A stretch of DNA of 64,000 bases from Buddleja alternifolia (GCA_019426215.1 CM033397.1:31126480-31190479), one strand, 5' to 3'; positions 33,650-45,469 are shown, counted from the first letter of the stretch. Made by a program: numbers and translations. Notes: generated from the letters alone by a model not told the origin.

Positions 33650-33993
33650 TGTTATGAAATAAACTCAAATATTATGAAATTGAGAGAATCAAGTAGAGAA
33701 CTCTTTTATTGATATTCTTGTGTGTATTTACAATACAATATCATTGCCTATTTATAGGCACAAAACTAGAATACCAAAAGTTTATTACCTAAAGAGTAAA
33801 TTATATTTACTCATGATGGAAAATGAAAAGTCACGGAGCTGAAGAGTTTTTGGGAGATGAGTAGACATAATGATTAAAGTTAAGTGGCCATAAAAAAACT
33901 TGGGAGACGAATAGACACCACAAGTAATGATTAAAGTTGAGTGGCCAACAAATTGGGAGATGAATAGACATCCACAAATAATTATTCATAATA
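33650..33993 (-). repeat. 3' LTR of copia A
   Basis: 344 bp; pairs with 38696-39051. It contains the inverted TATA-like CCTATTTATAGGCAC near 33747 and lacks the 13-bp AATAAAATGAGAG segment present in the 5' LTR. Confidence 0.88.
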
Positions 33994-34203
33994 CTCCCCC
34001 TTGGATGTCTATCACTTAAAAATATGCCTCGTTAAAACCTTACTAGGAAAAATTTAATGGGACAAAAACCTAGTGAAGGAAAAAGAGTACATATCAATAC
34101 GCAATCAGATGCTGCCTCATTAAAAACCTTACCAGGAAAACCCAGTGGGAAAAACCTTGGTTAAGGGAAAAAGAGTGCGGCGCGTATTATCTCCCCCTCA
34201 TGA

Positions 34204-35690
34204 CAATATCAGTCAAGATCTTTAAGTCTACGTACTCCAATATTGTAGACTAGTTTTTCAAACGTTGCTGTGGGAAGTGCCTTGGTGAACAAATCAGCAA
34301 GATTATCACTGGAACGGATTTGTTGAACATTAATAGCACCATTCTTCTGAAGATCATGAGTGAAAAAGAACTTTGGTGAAATATGTTTTGTTCTATCTCC
34401 TTTAATGTACCCTTCTTTCAATTGTGCGATACATGCGGAATTATCTTCATATTTGTTCGTCGGGATCATTTTTTCCAGAAGATAAACCACAAGTCCCTCG
34501 AATGTGTTGAATCATGGATCTTAACCAAACACATTATCGACTTGCCTCATGAATAGCCAAGATTTCTACATGATTAGATGATGTGGCCGATATAGTTTGT
34601 TTCATAGATTGCCATGAAATGGCTGTGCCACCACATATAAATAAATAGCCCGTTTGTGAACGACCATTATGAGGATCAGACATATATCCAGCATCTGCAT
34701 ATCCAACCAATTCGGACTTGGGTACATTTGAATAAAACAAACCCCTATCGATTGTTCCTCTAAGGTAGCGGAGTACCTGTTTAACCCCATTCCAATGCCT
34801 TCGTGTAGAAGAAGAACTATATCTTGCTAATAGATTAACAGCGAATGCTATATCAGGTCGAGTGTGACAAGCAAGATACATTAGTGCACCGATTGCACTT
34901 AGATATGGTACTTTAGGACCAAGTAGTTCTTCATCACTTTCTCGAGGTCGAAAAGGATCTTTTTTCACATCTAGTGACCTTACGACCATCGGGGTGCTCA
35001 ATGAATGTGATTTATCCATATAGAATCGTTTTAGCACCTTTGATATATAAGCGTCTTGATATACAAAAATTCCATTCTTTAAATATTCAATTCGCAACCC
35101 AAGGCAAAATTTTGTTCTTCCAAGATCTTTCATCTCAAATTCTTTCTTTAAGCAATTAACAGTTTTTGAAATCTCTTCAGGAGTTCCAACGATATTTAAA
35201 TAGTCAACATAAACTGTAATTATAACAAACTCATTTCCAGGTGAAAATACAAGGACAAATTTGATCATTCTTATATCCTTCCTTTAACAAATATTCACTG
35301 AGACGATTATACCACATTCGTCCAGATTGTTTCAGTCCATCTAATGACTTACTTAATTTAATTGAATAATGTTCTCGAGAACTTGATTTATATGCTTCAG
35401 GCATATTAAATCCTTCAGGGATTTTCATATATATATCATTATCAAGCGAGCCATACAAATAGGCTGTAATAACATCCATTAGACGCAAATCAAGTTTTTC
35501 ATGCACTGCCAGACTTATTATATAACGAAAAGTAGTTGCATCCACCACAGGAGAATAAGTCTCCTCACAATCTATGCCAGGTCGTAGCGAAAACCCTTGG
35601 GCAACAAGACGTGCCTTATATCTTACAATTTCATTTTTCTCATTTCGTTTTCGCACAAATACCCATTTGTATCCTACTGGCTTTACATCT
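34204..35690 (-). pseudogene. pol: Copia A reverse transcriptase-RNase H
   Basis: Minus-strand pieces 35656-35231, 35268-34534 and 34490-34209 form one RT-RNase H. It carries YKARLVAQGFS, the RT palm (LDLRLMDVITAYLYGSLD), then VYVDYLNI, where the second catalytic Asp of YVDD is Tyr. It continues with EFEMKDLGRTKFCLGLRIEY and the RNase H: ELVGYADAGYMSDPHNGRSQ, TGYLFICGG, EDNSACIAQLKEGYIKGDRT, IRSSDNLADLFTKALP. Frameshifts occur at about 35260 and 34500. The YVDY change alone should abolish polymerisation. Confidence 0.85.
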
Positions 35691-37610
35691 TCAGGTGTAC
35701 GGACTACAGGTCCAAAACTTTTACATCTTCAGGTGTACGGACTACAGGTCCAAAAACTTTTCGTTGATTCAAGCGAGTTTAACTCTGCCCTCATTGCGTC
35801 TTTCCATTTTGGCCAATCATTTCTTTGTCGACATTCATTAACAGACTTTGGTTCTTGATCCTCATTATCATTCATCATATTTAGCGCTACATCATATGCA
35901 AATTTATCATCAACGTTGACTTCATCTCGATTCCATCGTTTCCCGTTCATAACATAATCGATTGAGATCTCATTATTTTCACAATTTTCAGGTACCTGAG
36001 GTTCTTCTGCAACCGAAATATTAGTTATGACTGGGGACTCTTATGGAGTTATTTTATCCTCGATTAGACCATCTTGATTCTTAGCTCCTTTTCTTTTTCG
36101 AGGATGACTATCTTTGGAACCGATAGGTCTACCACGCTTCAGGCGTGCAGTAGACTCATTACTTTGACCTTCAGGGACAACAATTCTTACTGGAGCATTA
36201 ACAGCTGGTACATGTGACTTAGTCACTTTTTTTAGGTCAGTAAATGCGTCTGGCAGTTGGTTAGCTAAACCTTGCAAGTGAATTATCTTTTGAACTTCCA
36301 GTTCACTTTGTTTTGTTCGAGGATCAAGATGAGATAAAGATAATTCATTCCAACTAATTTTCTTTTCCAGCTGCTTATTTTCTCCCCCTAATGTTGGGAA
36401 ATCTGATTCATCAAAATGACAATCAGCAAATCGAGCCGTAAATAAATCTCCAGTCAATGGCTCTAGATACTTTATTATCGATGGAGACTCGAATCCAACA
36501 TATATTCCCAATTTCCTTTGAGGACCCATCTTAGTGCGTTGTGGTGGAGCAATTGGAACATATACCGCACATCCAAAAATTCTGAGATGGGAAATATTTG
36601 GTTCCTGACCAAAAACCAAGTGTAATGGGGAGAACTTATGATAACTTGTTGGCCTTATGCGAATAAGTGCTGCTGCATGCAAAACAGCATGTCCCCAACA
36701 AGAAATAGGAAGTTTTGATCTCATAAGTAAAGGTCTTGCAATTAACTGCAGACGCTTAATAAACGATTCTGCTAGACCGTTTTGTGTATGAACAAGTGCT
36801 ACAGGATGTTCAACATCAATTCCAATAGACATACAATAGTCATTGAACGTTTTTGGAAGTAAATTCACCCGCATTATCAAGGCGTATCTTCTTAATTGGA
36901 TAATCAGGAAAATGTGCTCGTATTCTAATCAATTGAGTAAGCAATCTCGCAAACGCCAGGTTACGAGTTGATAACAAAGATACATGTGACCATCTTGTTG
37001 ATGCATCAATTAAAACCATAAAATATCTAAATGGTCCACACGACGGGTGTATTGGTCCACAAATATTGCCTTGAATACGTTCCAAAAACGTAAGAGATTT
37101 ACTTCCTACTTTTGTTGTTAATAGTCGAATAATCAACTTTCCTTGTGAACAAACAGCACATGAGAAATCATTCGATTAAAGAATCTGCTGGTTCTTCAAT
37201 GGATTCGCATCATAATTGATCCGGGATGGCCCAACCGGTCATGCCAAACAACAAACTTATTTTGATTTGTAAACTTCTGGTTTACGATAACATGTGTTTC
37301 AATATTAAATACATGCGTGTAGTACAAACCGGAAGACAATGCTGGCAACTTTTCCAATATACATTTGTTACCAGATATTGTATTAATGATGTAAAGATAC
37401 TCAATATTGCCATCACTTGTTGTCTCAATATGATATCCATTTCGGCGGATATCTTTGAAGCTTAGTAAATTTCTTTGAGACTTGGTAGAATATAATGCTT
37501 CATCAATATAAAATTGCGTTCCTCCGAGTAACAATATATTAGCTCTGCCGGAGCCTTCAATTAACTTTGCACTACTCGATATAGTACTAACATTGACATC
37601 TTGCATTACT
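35690..37610 (-). pseudogene. pol: Copia A pre-integrase and integrase
   Basis: Minus-strand 37606-37196 holds the GAG-pre-integrase region (WHDRLGHPGS, the HHCC start). 37136-36840 has the core start ERIQGNICGPIHP, where the usual first catalytic Asp is Asn, and IRLDNAGEF with the second Asp. 36880-36041 has HTQNGLAESFIKR with the Glu, then the C-terminal copia region (FGCAVYVPIAPPQRTKMGPQ). A tandem duplication of a 13-residue unit (GPVVRTPEDV) lies at 35690-35770. Frameshifts split it near 36850 and 35955. Confidence 0.82.
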
Positions 37611-37779
37611 AAATAAGAGAAGTATTTTTTATTCTTGAGGATGTTGGCAAATTTATAAAAGACAAATTTATAAATAATTACTTCATTAATGAAAACTTAT
37701 AAAATTTGTTATGATTACTTGCATCTCCAATCAAATGATCAATTTTTCTATTAGGATCATCATAGAAATCAGCAACATC

Positions 37780-38265
37780 TAAATGAGTGTCATCAAAATC
37801 GGCCATGATCAGAATCGCCTTCTTCAAAAGCAAAATTTGTTTTTATTTTCTTTCTTTTACTTTTTAGCGATTCTTGGTAAAGGTCAACAAGATGTTTTGG
37901 TGTACGGCAGGTACATGACCAATGACCTTTACTACCACAACGATAACATAAATTTTCCACAAATTTGCTATTTTGGCCACTTTCATGTTTCTCTTCATTA
38001 TTTTTTCACTTCTGGTGGAAAGATGTATTCTTTGAATAACCACCACGATTTCCATAACCATATCTACGACCACGTCCACGTCCATGATTTCTTTAATGAT
38101 TAAAATAGTTATGTGCTGCTACTTTCACTTCAGGGAATGTAGCAGAACTAGTTGGACGGGACTCATGATTAAAATAATTATATATTGCTCAACACATTCA
38201 CTTCAGGGAATGGAGTATAGTTATTTGCATCAAGATGAATTTCAATATCTAACGCCCAAGAAAAA
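37780..38265 (-). pseudogene. gag: Copia A gag remnant with internal deletion
   Basis: The minus strand keeps only the start (YFSWALDIEIHLDA, about 38265-38220), joined directly to TPFPEVN and FPEVKVAAHNYFNH (proximal to the knuckle). An Arg/Gly-rich stretch and the zinc knuckle CYRCGSKGHWSCTC (in the copy at 37910-37950) follow. The capsid domain between is deleted, and copia B has the same junction. Particles could only be made with gag from another element. Confidence 0.75.
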
Positions 38266-38695
38266 TAATTTTTCCTCGTAATATCAAGATCACAAAGTCA
38301 AGTTTTTTCAAGATTCATCAATATAATACTATATCAAAGTATAAGATGAATAACATAACAATCATTCAACTTCTTAAAATATTTTCAATATGATAGGATT
38401 ATTCAAAAGAATAATACTAATCAAATATATGCACATATACATATGTCTTCTTTCCAAACATCAAGAGAATTGTTGCATATTTCTATTTTTGTTAAATATT
38501 GAAATATACGTACCTTTTCTTTACCTTTTCTTCTTGCTTTGTTTTAAAAATCTTGTCCATCAATTTTCTTTACAAACTCATAATAACTCACGAAAATCTC
38601 TCAATGGATTTTACATCATACGTTGAGTACCCCATGTATATCTTTAGCCAAATTGCAAAATGATTAACACCTTGAGACGGATCGTGCTGATAACG

Positions 38696-39051
38696 TGTTA
38701 TGAAATAAACTCAAATATTATGAAATTGAGAGAATAAAATGAGAGAATCAAGTAGAGAACTCTTTTATTGATATTCTTGTGTGTATTTACAATACAATGT
38801 CATTGCCTATTTATAGGCACAAAACTAGAATACCAAAAGTTTATTACCTAAAGAGTAAATTATATTTACTCATGATGGAAAATGAAAAGTCACGGAGATG
38901 AAGAGTTTTTGGGAGATGAGTAGACATAATGATTAAAGTTAAGTGGCCATAAAGAACTTGGGAGATGAATAGACACCACAAGTAATGATTAAAGTTGAGT
39001 GGCCAACAAATTGGGAGATGAATAGACATCCACAAATAATTATTCATAATA
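38696..39051 (-). repeat. 5' LTR of copia A
   Basis: 356 bp, bounded on the right by TSD TTATT. Next to its inner edge (minus strand) is CGTTATCAGCACG, the primer-binding-site position. Confidence 0.88.
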
Positions 39052-39097
39052 TTATTGACTTAATAGCAATATTTGTTTTACTTAATGGAAGACATAC

Positions 39098-39148
39098 CTT
39101 TTAAGATGCCAGAACAGTTGCCCTGAAGAACCAAGAGCCGCCAAAAAC
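39098..39148 (-). pseudogene. Putative captured exon (51 bp)
   Basis: On the minus strand it lies between acceptor CTTAACAG and donor GTATGTC. Phase 0 reads VFGGSWFFRATVLAS, a stop, then K. A length divisible by three with both splice sites present supports a real exon that later gained a stop. Confidence 0.4.
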
Positions 39149-40202
39149 CTGTTAAGATGAATTCAAGTGGGACAATGAGCACATAAAGAGAACCCAGAAA
39201 TTAAAAAATGTAAATCATAGAAACAGTATTTAACTGCAACATTGACAGCAGAGCGCGCAAATTTCCTTCTTTTCTAGCAACCCAATGTTTGATTTCAAAA
39301 TCTAATGTCTCTGAAATCCTATGTAAGAACCCGAGATAAAAGTTGAGACAGATGAAAGACTATTTCACAAACATTTAGATATATCCTTTGAAGCATCTTC
39401 AGTTTGCAACTAAATTCACAGAAGTTGTATGAGCAAGAGAAGATATCCATAATGTACACAATGGTCCCAACTCTCTTCACAACTAATGGACAAAATGTTA
39501 GGAGGCTTTGTAGTCTAAATAAGATGATATTCACTAGAGATCTGAAGTGAGAAACGCGATCCACTTAACATATCCATAAGAAATAATGTTATGTACAGTA
39601 GGACCATCTTTCTGGAAATAAATATGCTCATGCAGTAAAGGTTTGTAAATGAAGAATATTCATTGACCAATTAGTTGATCTTTTCATTCTTATGTTTTAA
39701 AAATTAGCTAACCTTCAAAAGCACTATTTTTACCTTAAAGGCACCCATTTCCGTCTTTAACTTTTTAAGAACAAGCAACTAATCAACATATTGTCCAAAC
39801 TTATCAAGCTTCAACCATTTTTTCTTCTTTCTTTTCTTTAAATTTATTAAGGGGGTTTAGTACCTCTCCAGTACTCATAATAAATGGATTTAGGCAATAT
39901 ATTTTCCGAACTTCCATTAATGAAACTCAAATGTCTGTGGTGCTTTTCTACCAATTGGAACAATGACCATATGGAGAAATAAGAACCAACAAGATATTTT
40001 TGTGGATTTAATTGATTTAAAATAACTCAACTAACTGCTCCAAATAAAGACTTCATCACTTTCGTGCCGATTGAGCCACAACATAGTTTTTTTCAATTAA
40101 CACATTCATTTTTTCAAATTAACTAGTATAAAAACAACATTCGTGCCTTCTACATTAACTAAACTTTTTTTATAAAATTGCAGTGCAGTTTGAGAAACTT
40201 AC
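39149..40202. other. CACTA interior, probable intron of captured gene
   Basis: AT-rich with no credible coding; it lies between two exon-like blocks on the minus strand. No repeat recognised. Confidence 0.4.
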
Positions 40203-40321
40203 AACCTCGTCTTCAAACTTCGCACCAACAAAACCAGTCACTTTTCGTCCTACAACATTGAGTAACGGGTTTAGTGTCATTAACAGGAACAACAACAATA
40301 ATAAGAAACTTGTTCCCGAGC
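40203..40321 (-). pseudogene. Putative captured exon encoding a transmembrane segment
   Basis: On the minus strand, between acceptor TTGCTATAG and donor GTAAGTTTC, one frame is open for its whole length: SGTSFLLLLLFLLMTLNPLL then NVVGRKVTGFVGAKFEDEV. The Leu-rich stretch is a strong membrane segment. It ends in phase 0, and the next exon (39098-39148) continues as VFGGSWFF in phase 0. I do not recognise the protein. Confidence 0.45.
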
Positions 40322-41167
40322 CTATAGCAAGGAATTAGAGTTAGCATGTAGTAGATCTATTACATGCTGTAGAGTTGCATATTTTCTAGTTATCAACATT
40401 CCTAACATATAAAAAAGAAAAACAAGGAAGAAAAATCAATAACACAGAAACATATTACATCAAAAGTGCATCCACACCTAACTGAACAAATAAAAAAATA
40501 CAATCAATCCATTTATAAACTTTTCCATAATATACAGCTAAGACTTTTATACATACGAGATTCAACTAGAAAAATAGTAGGAAAAACATAACACTCGCAC
40601 TTATATGTAAATCATAATTGCAAAAGCATTCGGATAGAACTTACCTAATCGTTGATTTCTGGTCAAGATTTGATGAAGCGTTGGAGAGCAAAGTGAAACT
40701 GAAAGCAAAGTGCTTTCTTTAGAGGGCAGAGTAAAAGATGAAAACAAACAAATAGAATAGTGACATCACCTTTGATATGGTGACCCACTTCGAGAGGGGT
40801 AATCTCCCAGGAGAATAAATTGACAGAGAAGAAAGAATATGGAGGAAGAAAGTTCAATTCAATTCTGCATAAAAACTTACAAGAATAATTCAAAGTCCTA
40901 ATATTCTAAGTTACTGCCAACGTGAGAAAACAACTTACAACAACTAATCCTAATAATAAGGAAATAATGGCTAGTGCCATAACGGCTAGGAATTCTGAAA
41001 TTAACAATTTAAGCAAATTAGACTAAATCTTTCCCTTCTAAAGAATATAGTCCTTGAGCCGTGCTGGAATATGCTTGACCCTAGATCCGTGACGTGGCGA
41101 TGACGTGGAAGAATCATTGGTTGTGGATGGTGGTGTATCAACCTTCTACCGCCGTAAGATAAGCTTC
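40322..41167. other. CACTA interior; possible 5' part of captured gene
   Basis: On the minus strand a donor-like GATTAG|GTAAGTTC lies near 40640. Upstream text (40740-41040) resembles an LTR or 5' untranslated region (TTCTTCCTCCATATTC, TAGGACTTTGAATTATTC). No coding frame is supported. Confidence 0.3.
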
Positions 41168-41179
41168 GCAAGACGGTTT

Positions 41180-41490
41180 GAACTCGGAAATCAGAGGCGG
41201 TAATAGAAATCCGGCGGCAACAACAATCGGAAATTAGAGGCGGTGATAGGAATCTGGCGGCGGCGACAATCGGAAATCAGAGTCGGTGATAGGAATCCAG
41301 CGGCGGCAACAATCGGAAATCAGAGACGGTGATAGGAATCCGGCGGCGGCAACAAACGGAAATCAGAGGCCGTGATAGGAATCCGGCAGCGGAAATAATC
41401 GAAAATTAGAGGCGGTGATAGGAATCGGCGATGGCAACAGTTGAAAATCAAAGGTGGTGATAGTAATCCGGCGGCGGCAACAATCGGAAA
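41180..41490. repeat. 43-bp GC-rich minisatellite, about 7 units
   Basis: The unit start CAATCGG recurs at 41224, 41267, 41310, 41353, 41396, 41438 and 41481: spacing 43, 43, 43, 43, 42, 43. The unit contains GGCGGTGATAGGAATCCGGC and GGCGGCAA. Because 43 is not a multiple of three it is unlikely to be maintained as coding, although a shifting-frame ORF exists (41320-41580, minus). Confidence 0.9.
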
Positions 41491-41627
41491 GTGGAGGAAC
41501 TTCAACAATGGGCAAAAAAAATCAGAATTGGGAGAAATGGTGTTTCTTCTAAATTTGGGCGCTTGAACTCCCAACTCCAAGTAGTAAGTTGAATACAGAG
41601 AAAGAAAAAACTATAAAAGTGATAATT

Positions 41628-41923
41628 GTTATGAAATAAACTCAAATATTATGAAATTGAGAGAATAAAATGAGAGAATTAAGTAGAGAATTCTTTTATT
41701 GATATTTTTGTATGTGTCTTAATAATATAACTTCATGTCCTATTTATAGGCACAAAATAGTAGGTACAATTATTTCAAAAGTTGAATACATAATGGAAAA
41801 GATGGATTTATAATTAGTGGAAGAGCAATGATCATCCACTATAACATAAAGATGAGGAGAAATGATTATCCATCATATCATGTAGTGGAGGATACATGGA
41901 TATCCATATAATTATTCATAACA
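41628..41923 (-). repeat. 3' LTR of copia B
   Basis: 296 bp; ends CATAACA, then TTCCCCCTTGG (the polypurine tract on the minus strand). Differs from the 5' LTR by a 12-bp insertion and a few substitutions. Confidence 0.88.
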
Positions 41924-42133
41924 TTCCCCCTTGGATGTCCATCACTTAAGAATATATCTCGTTAAAACCTTACTAGGAAAAACCCAATGGGACAAAAACC
42001 TAGTGAAGGAAAAAGAGTACATATCAATACGCAATCAGATGCTGCCTCATTAAAAACCTTACCAGGAAAACCCAGTGGGAAAAACCTTGGTTAAGGGAAA
42101 AAGAGTGCGGCGCGTATTATCTCCCCCTCATGA

Positions 42134-43790
42134 CAATATCAGTCAAGATCTTTAAGTCTACGTACTCCAATATTGTAGACTAGTTTTTCAAACGTTGCCG
42201 TGGGAAGTGCCTTGGTGAACAAATCAGCAAGATTATCACTGGAACGGATTTGTTGAACATTAATATCACCATTCTTCTGAAGATCATGAGTGAAAAAGAA
42301 CTTTAGTGAAATATGTTTTGTTCTATCTCCTTTAATATACCCTTCTTTCAATTGTGCGATACATGCGGAATTATCTTCATATAAGATCGTCGGGATCATT
42401 TTTTCAGAAGATAAACCACAAGTCCCTCGAATGTGTTGAATCATGGATCTTAACCAAACACATTCTCGACTTGCCTCGTGAATAGCCAAGATTTCTGCAT
42501 GATTAGATAATGTGGCAGATATAGTTTGTTTCATAGATCGCCATGAAATGGCTGTGCCACCACATGTAAATAAATAGCCCGTTTGTGAACGACCATTATG
42601 AAGATCAGACATATATCTAGCATCTGCATATCCAACCAATTCGGACTTGGGTACATTTGAATAAAACAAGCTCATATCAAGTGTTCCTCTAAGGTAGCGG
42701 AGTACCTGTTTAACCCCATTCCAATGCCTTCGTGTAGGAGAAGAACTATATTTTGATAATAGATTAACAACGAATGCTATATCAGGTCGAGTATGACAAG
42801 CAAGATACATTAGTGCACCGATTGCACGTAGATATGGTACTTCAGGACCAAGTAGTTCTTCATCACTTTCTTGAGGTCGAAAAGAATCTTTGTTCACATC
42901 TAGTGACCTTACGACCATCGGGGTGCTCAATGAATGTGATTTATCCATATAAAATCGTTTTAGCACCTTTGATATATATAAGCGTCTTGATATACAAAAA
43001 TTCCGTTCTTTAAATATTCTATTCGCAACCCAAGGCAAAATTTTGTTCTTCCAAGATCTTTCATCTCAAATTCTTTCTTTAAGCAATTAACAGTTTTTGA
43101 AATCTCTTTAGGAGTTCCAACGATATTTAAATCGTCAACATAAACTGTAATTATAACAAACTCATTTCCAGATCTTTTCATGAAAATACAAGGACAAATT
43201 TGATCATTCTTATATCCTTCCTTCAACAAATATTCACTGAGACGATTATACCACATTCGTCCAGATTGTTTCAGTCCATACAATGACTTACTTAATTTAA
43301 TTGAATAATGTTCTCGAGAACTTGATTTATATGCTTCAGGTATATTAAATCCTTCAGGAATTTTCATATATATATCATTATCAAGCGAGCCATACAAATA
43401 GGCTGTAACAACATCCACTAGACGCAAATCAAGTTTTTCTTGCACTGCCAGACTTATTATATAACGAAAAGTAGTTGCATCCACCACAGGAGAATCAGTC
43501 TCCTCATAATCTATGCCAGGTCGTTGCGAAAACCCTTGGGCAACAAGACGTGCCTTATATCTTACAATTTCATTTTTCTCATTTCGTTTTCGCACAAATA
43601 CCCATTTGTATCCTACTGGCTTTACATCTTCAGGTGTATGGACTACAGGTCCAAAACTTTTACATTTTCAGGTGTACGGACTACAGATCCAAAAACTTTT
43701 ACATCTTCAGGTGTACGGACTACAGGTCCAAAAAATTTTACATCTTCAGGTGTATAGACTACAGGTCCAAAAACTTTTCGTTGGTTCAAG
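42134..43790 (-). pseudogene. pol: Copia B reverse transcriptase-RNase H
   Basis: Minus-strand 43595-42960 and 43038-42139 encode RT and RNase H. Unlike copy A the catalytic VYVDDLNI is intact, as are YKARLVAQGFSQRPG, the RNase H motif ELVGYADARYMSD and EDNSACIAQLKEG. A frameshift near 42990 separates the halves. Four tandem copies of a 38-39-bp unit (43628-43780, coding GPVVRTPEDV on the minus strand) precede RT; copy A has two. No integrase follows upstream. Confidence 0.84.
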
Positions 43791-44145
43791 CGAGTTTAAC
43801 TCAGCCCTCATTGTGTCTTTCCGTTTTGGCTAATCATTTCTTTGTCGACATTCATTAACAGACTTTGGTTCTTGATCCTCATTATCATTCATCATATTGA
43901 GGATGGTGTGAGTTGTTGTACTATCAGCGAGATATATATTTTCATTATTGATGTTGTTGCTGATCGAGTAAATACTCATTCTTTATTGAAACATAAAAAG
44001 AAATAAATCAATATCAAACAATATTATGTAATATAAGAAACGAAAAACTTAACAAACTTATTTTTGAACACTTCCATCTCCAATCAAGTGATCAATATTT
44101 CCATCAGGTTCATCAAAGAAATCAGCAACATCTAAATGAGTGTCA

Positions 44146-44670
44146 TCAAAATCGACCATGATCAGAATCGCCTTCTTCAAAAGCAAAATTTGTTTCTATT
44201 TTCTTTTTTTTACTTTTTAGCGATTCTTGGTAAAGGTCAACAAGATGTTTTGGTGTACGACAGGTACATGACCAATGACCTTTACTACCACAACGATAGC
44301 ATAAATTTTTCACAAATTTGCTATTTTGGCCACTTTCATGTTTCTCTTCATTATTTTTCGTGGAAAGATGTATTTTTTGAATAACCACCACGATTTCCAT
44401 AACCATATCCACGACCACGTCCACGTCCAAGATTTCTTTAATGATTAAAATAGTTATGTGCTGCTACTTTCACTTTAGGGAATGTAGCAGAACTAGTTGG
44501 ACGAGACTCATGATTAAAATAATTGTATATTGCTCAACACATTCACTTCAGGGAATGGAGTATAGTTATTTGCATATATAAATTTATATATTGCTCAACA
44601 CATTCACTTCAGGGAATGGAGTATAGTTATTTGCATCAAGATGAATTTCAACATCTAACGCCCAAGAAAA
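44146..44670 (-). pseudogene. gag: Copia B gag remnant with zinc knuckle
   Basis: The minus-strand ORF 44430-44146 includes the complete CCHC knuckle LCYRCGSKGHWSCTCRTPKH and a Lys-rich tail. Upstream text repeats TPFPEVN after a local duplication (44525-44580 copied at 44585-44640). The same capsid deletion as in A is present. Confidence 0.75.
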
Positions 44671-45103
44671 ATAATTTTTCCTCGTAATATCAAGAGTCAC
44701 AAAGTCAAGTTTTTTCAAGATTCATCAATATAATACTATTATCAAAGTATAAAATGAATAACATAACAATTATTCAACCTCTTAAAATATTTTCAACATG
44801 ATAGGATTATTCAAAAGAATAATACTAATCAAATATATGCACATATACATATGTCTTCTTTCCAAACATCAAGAGAATTATTGCATATTTCTATTTTTAT
44901 TAAATATTGAAATATACGTACCTTTTCTTTACCTTTTCTTCTTGCTTTGTTTTAAAAATCTTGTCCATCAATTTTCTTTATAAACTCATAATAACTCACG
45001 AAAATCTCTCAATGGATTTTACATCATACGTTGAGTACCCCATATATATCTTTAGCCAAATTTCAAAATGATTAACACCTTGAGACGGATCGTGCTGATA
45101 ACG

Positions 45104-45387
45104 TGTTATGAAATAAACTCAAATATTATGAAATTGAGAGAATTAAGTAGAGAACTCTTTTATTGATATTCTTGTGTGTGTCTTAACAATACAACTTCAT
45201 GTCCTTTTTATAGGCACAAAATAGTAGGTACAATTATTTCAAAAGTTGAATACATAATGGAAAAGATGGATTTACAAGTAGTGGAAGAGCAATGATCATC
45301 CACTATAACATAAAGAGGAAGAGAAATGATTATCCATCATATCATGTAGTGGAGGATACATGGACATCCATATAATTATTCATAACA
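45104..45387 (-). repeat. 5' LTR of copia B
   Basis: 284 bp, followed by TSD ATAAT inside an (ATA)n run. CGTTATCAGCACG lies just inside it on the minus strand. Confidence 0.88.
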
Positions 45388-45469
45388 ATAATAATAATAA
45401 TAATTGATTTTTCTTTAGTCAAAAATAAAAAAAGCTCTCAAGAACCGGTGAGGATGTTGAAAATTAAAA

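Larger units (their letters stand above)
33650..39051 (-). mobile_element. Ty1/copia retrotransposon A, gag-deleted
   Basis: LTRs at 33650-33993 and 38696-39051 flank a minus-strand pol. A perfect 5-bp TSD, TTATT, lies at 33645-33649 and 39052-39056. On the minus strand the LTR begins TATTATGAATAATT and ends CATAACA; the first dinucleotide is TA rather than TG in both LTRs. The LTRs differ by about four substitutions, a 13-bp indel and a 1-bp indel, so the insertion is fairly recent. A purine-rich tract (CAAGGGGGAG on the minus strand) precedes the 3' LTR and a TTATCAGCACG primer-site-like motif follows the 5' LTR. Most of gag is missing. Confidence 0.9.
41628..45387 (-). mobile_element. Ty1/copia retrotransposon B, gag- and integrase-deleted
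   Basis: LTRs at 41628-41923 and 45104-45387 with a perfect 5-bp TSD ATAAT (41623-41627 and 45388-45392). Same orientation as A. On the minus strand the LTR begins TGTTATGAATAATT. Its pol interior is close to that of A and has the same gag junction. The pre-integrase and integrase block of A is absent: coding goes from the repeated GPVVRTPEDV units straight to the gag knuckle. Only the first ~75 bp (+ strand) and the very end of the LTR resemble A's LTR. Confidence 0.9.

Noticed and set aside
41320..41580. Proline/serine-rich minus-strand ORF over the minisatellite
   Set aside because: The 43-bp period shifts frame each unit; no independent evidence of coding.
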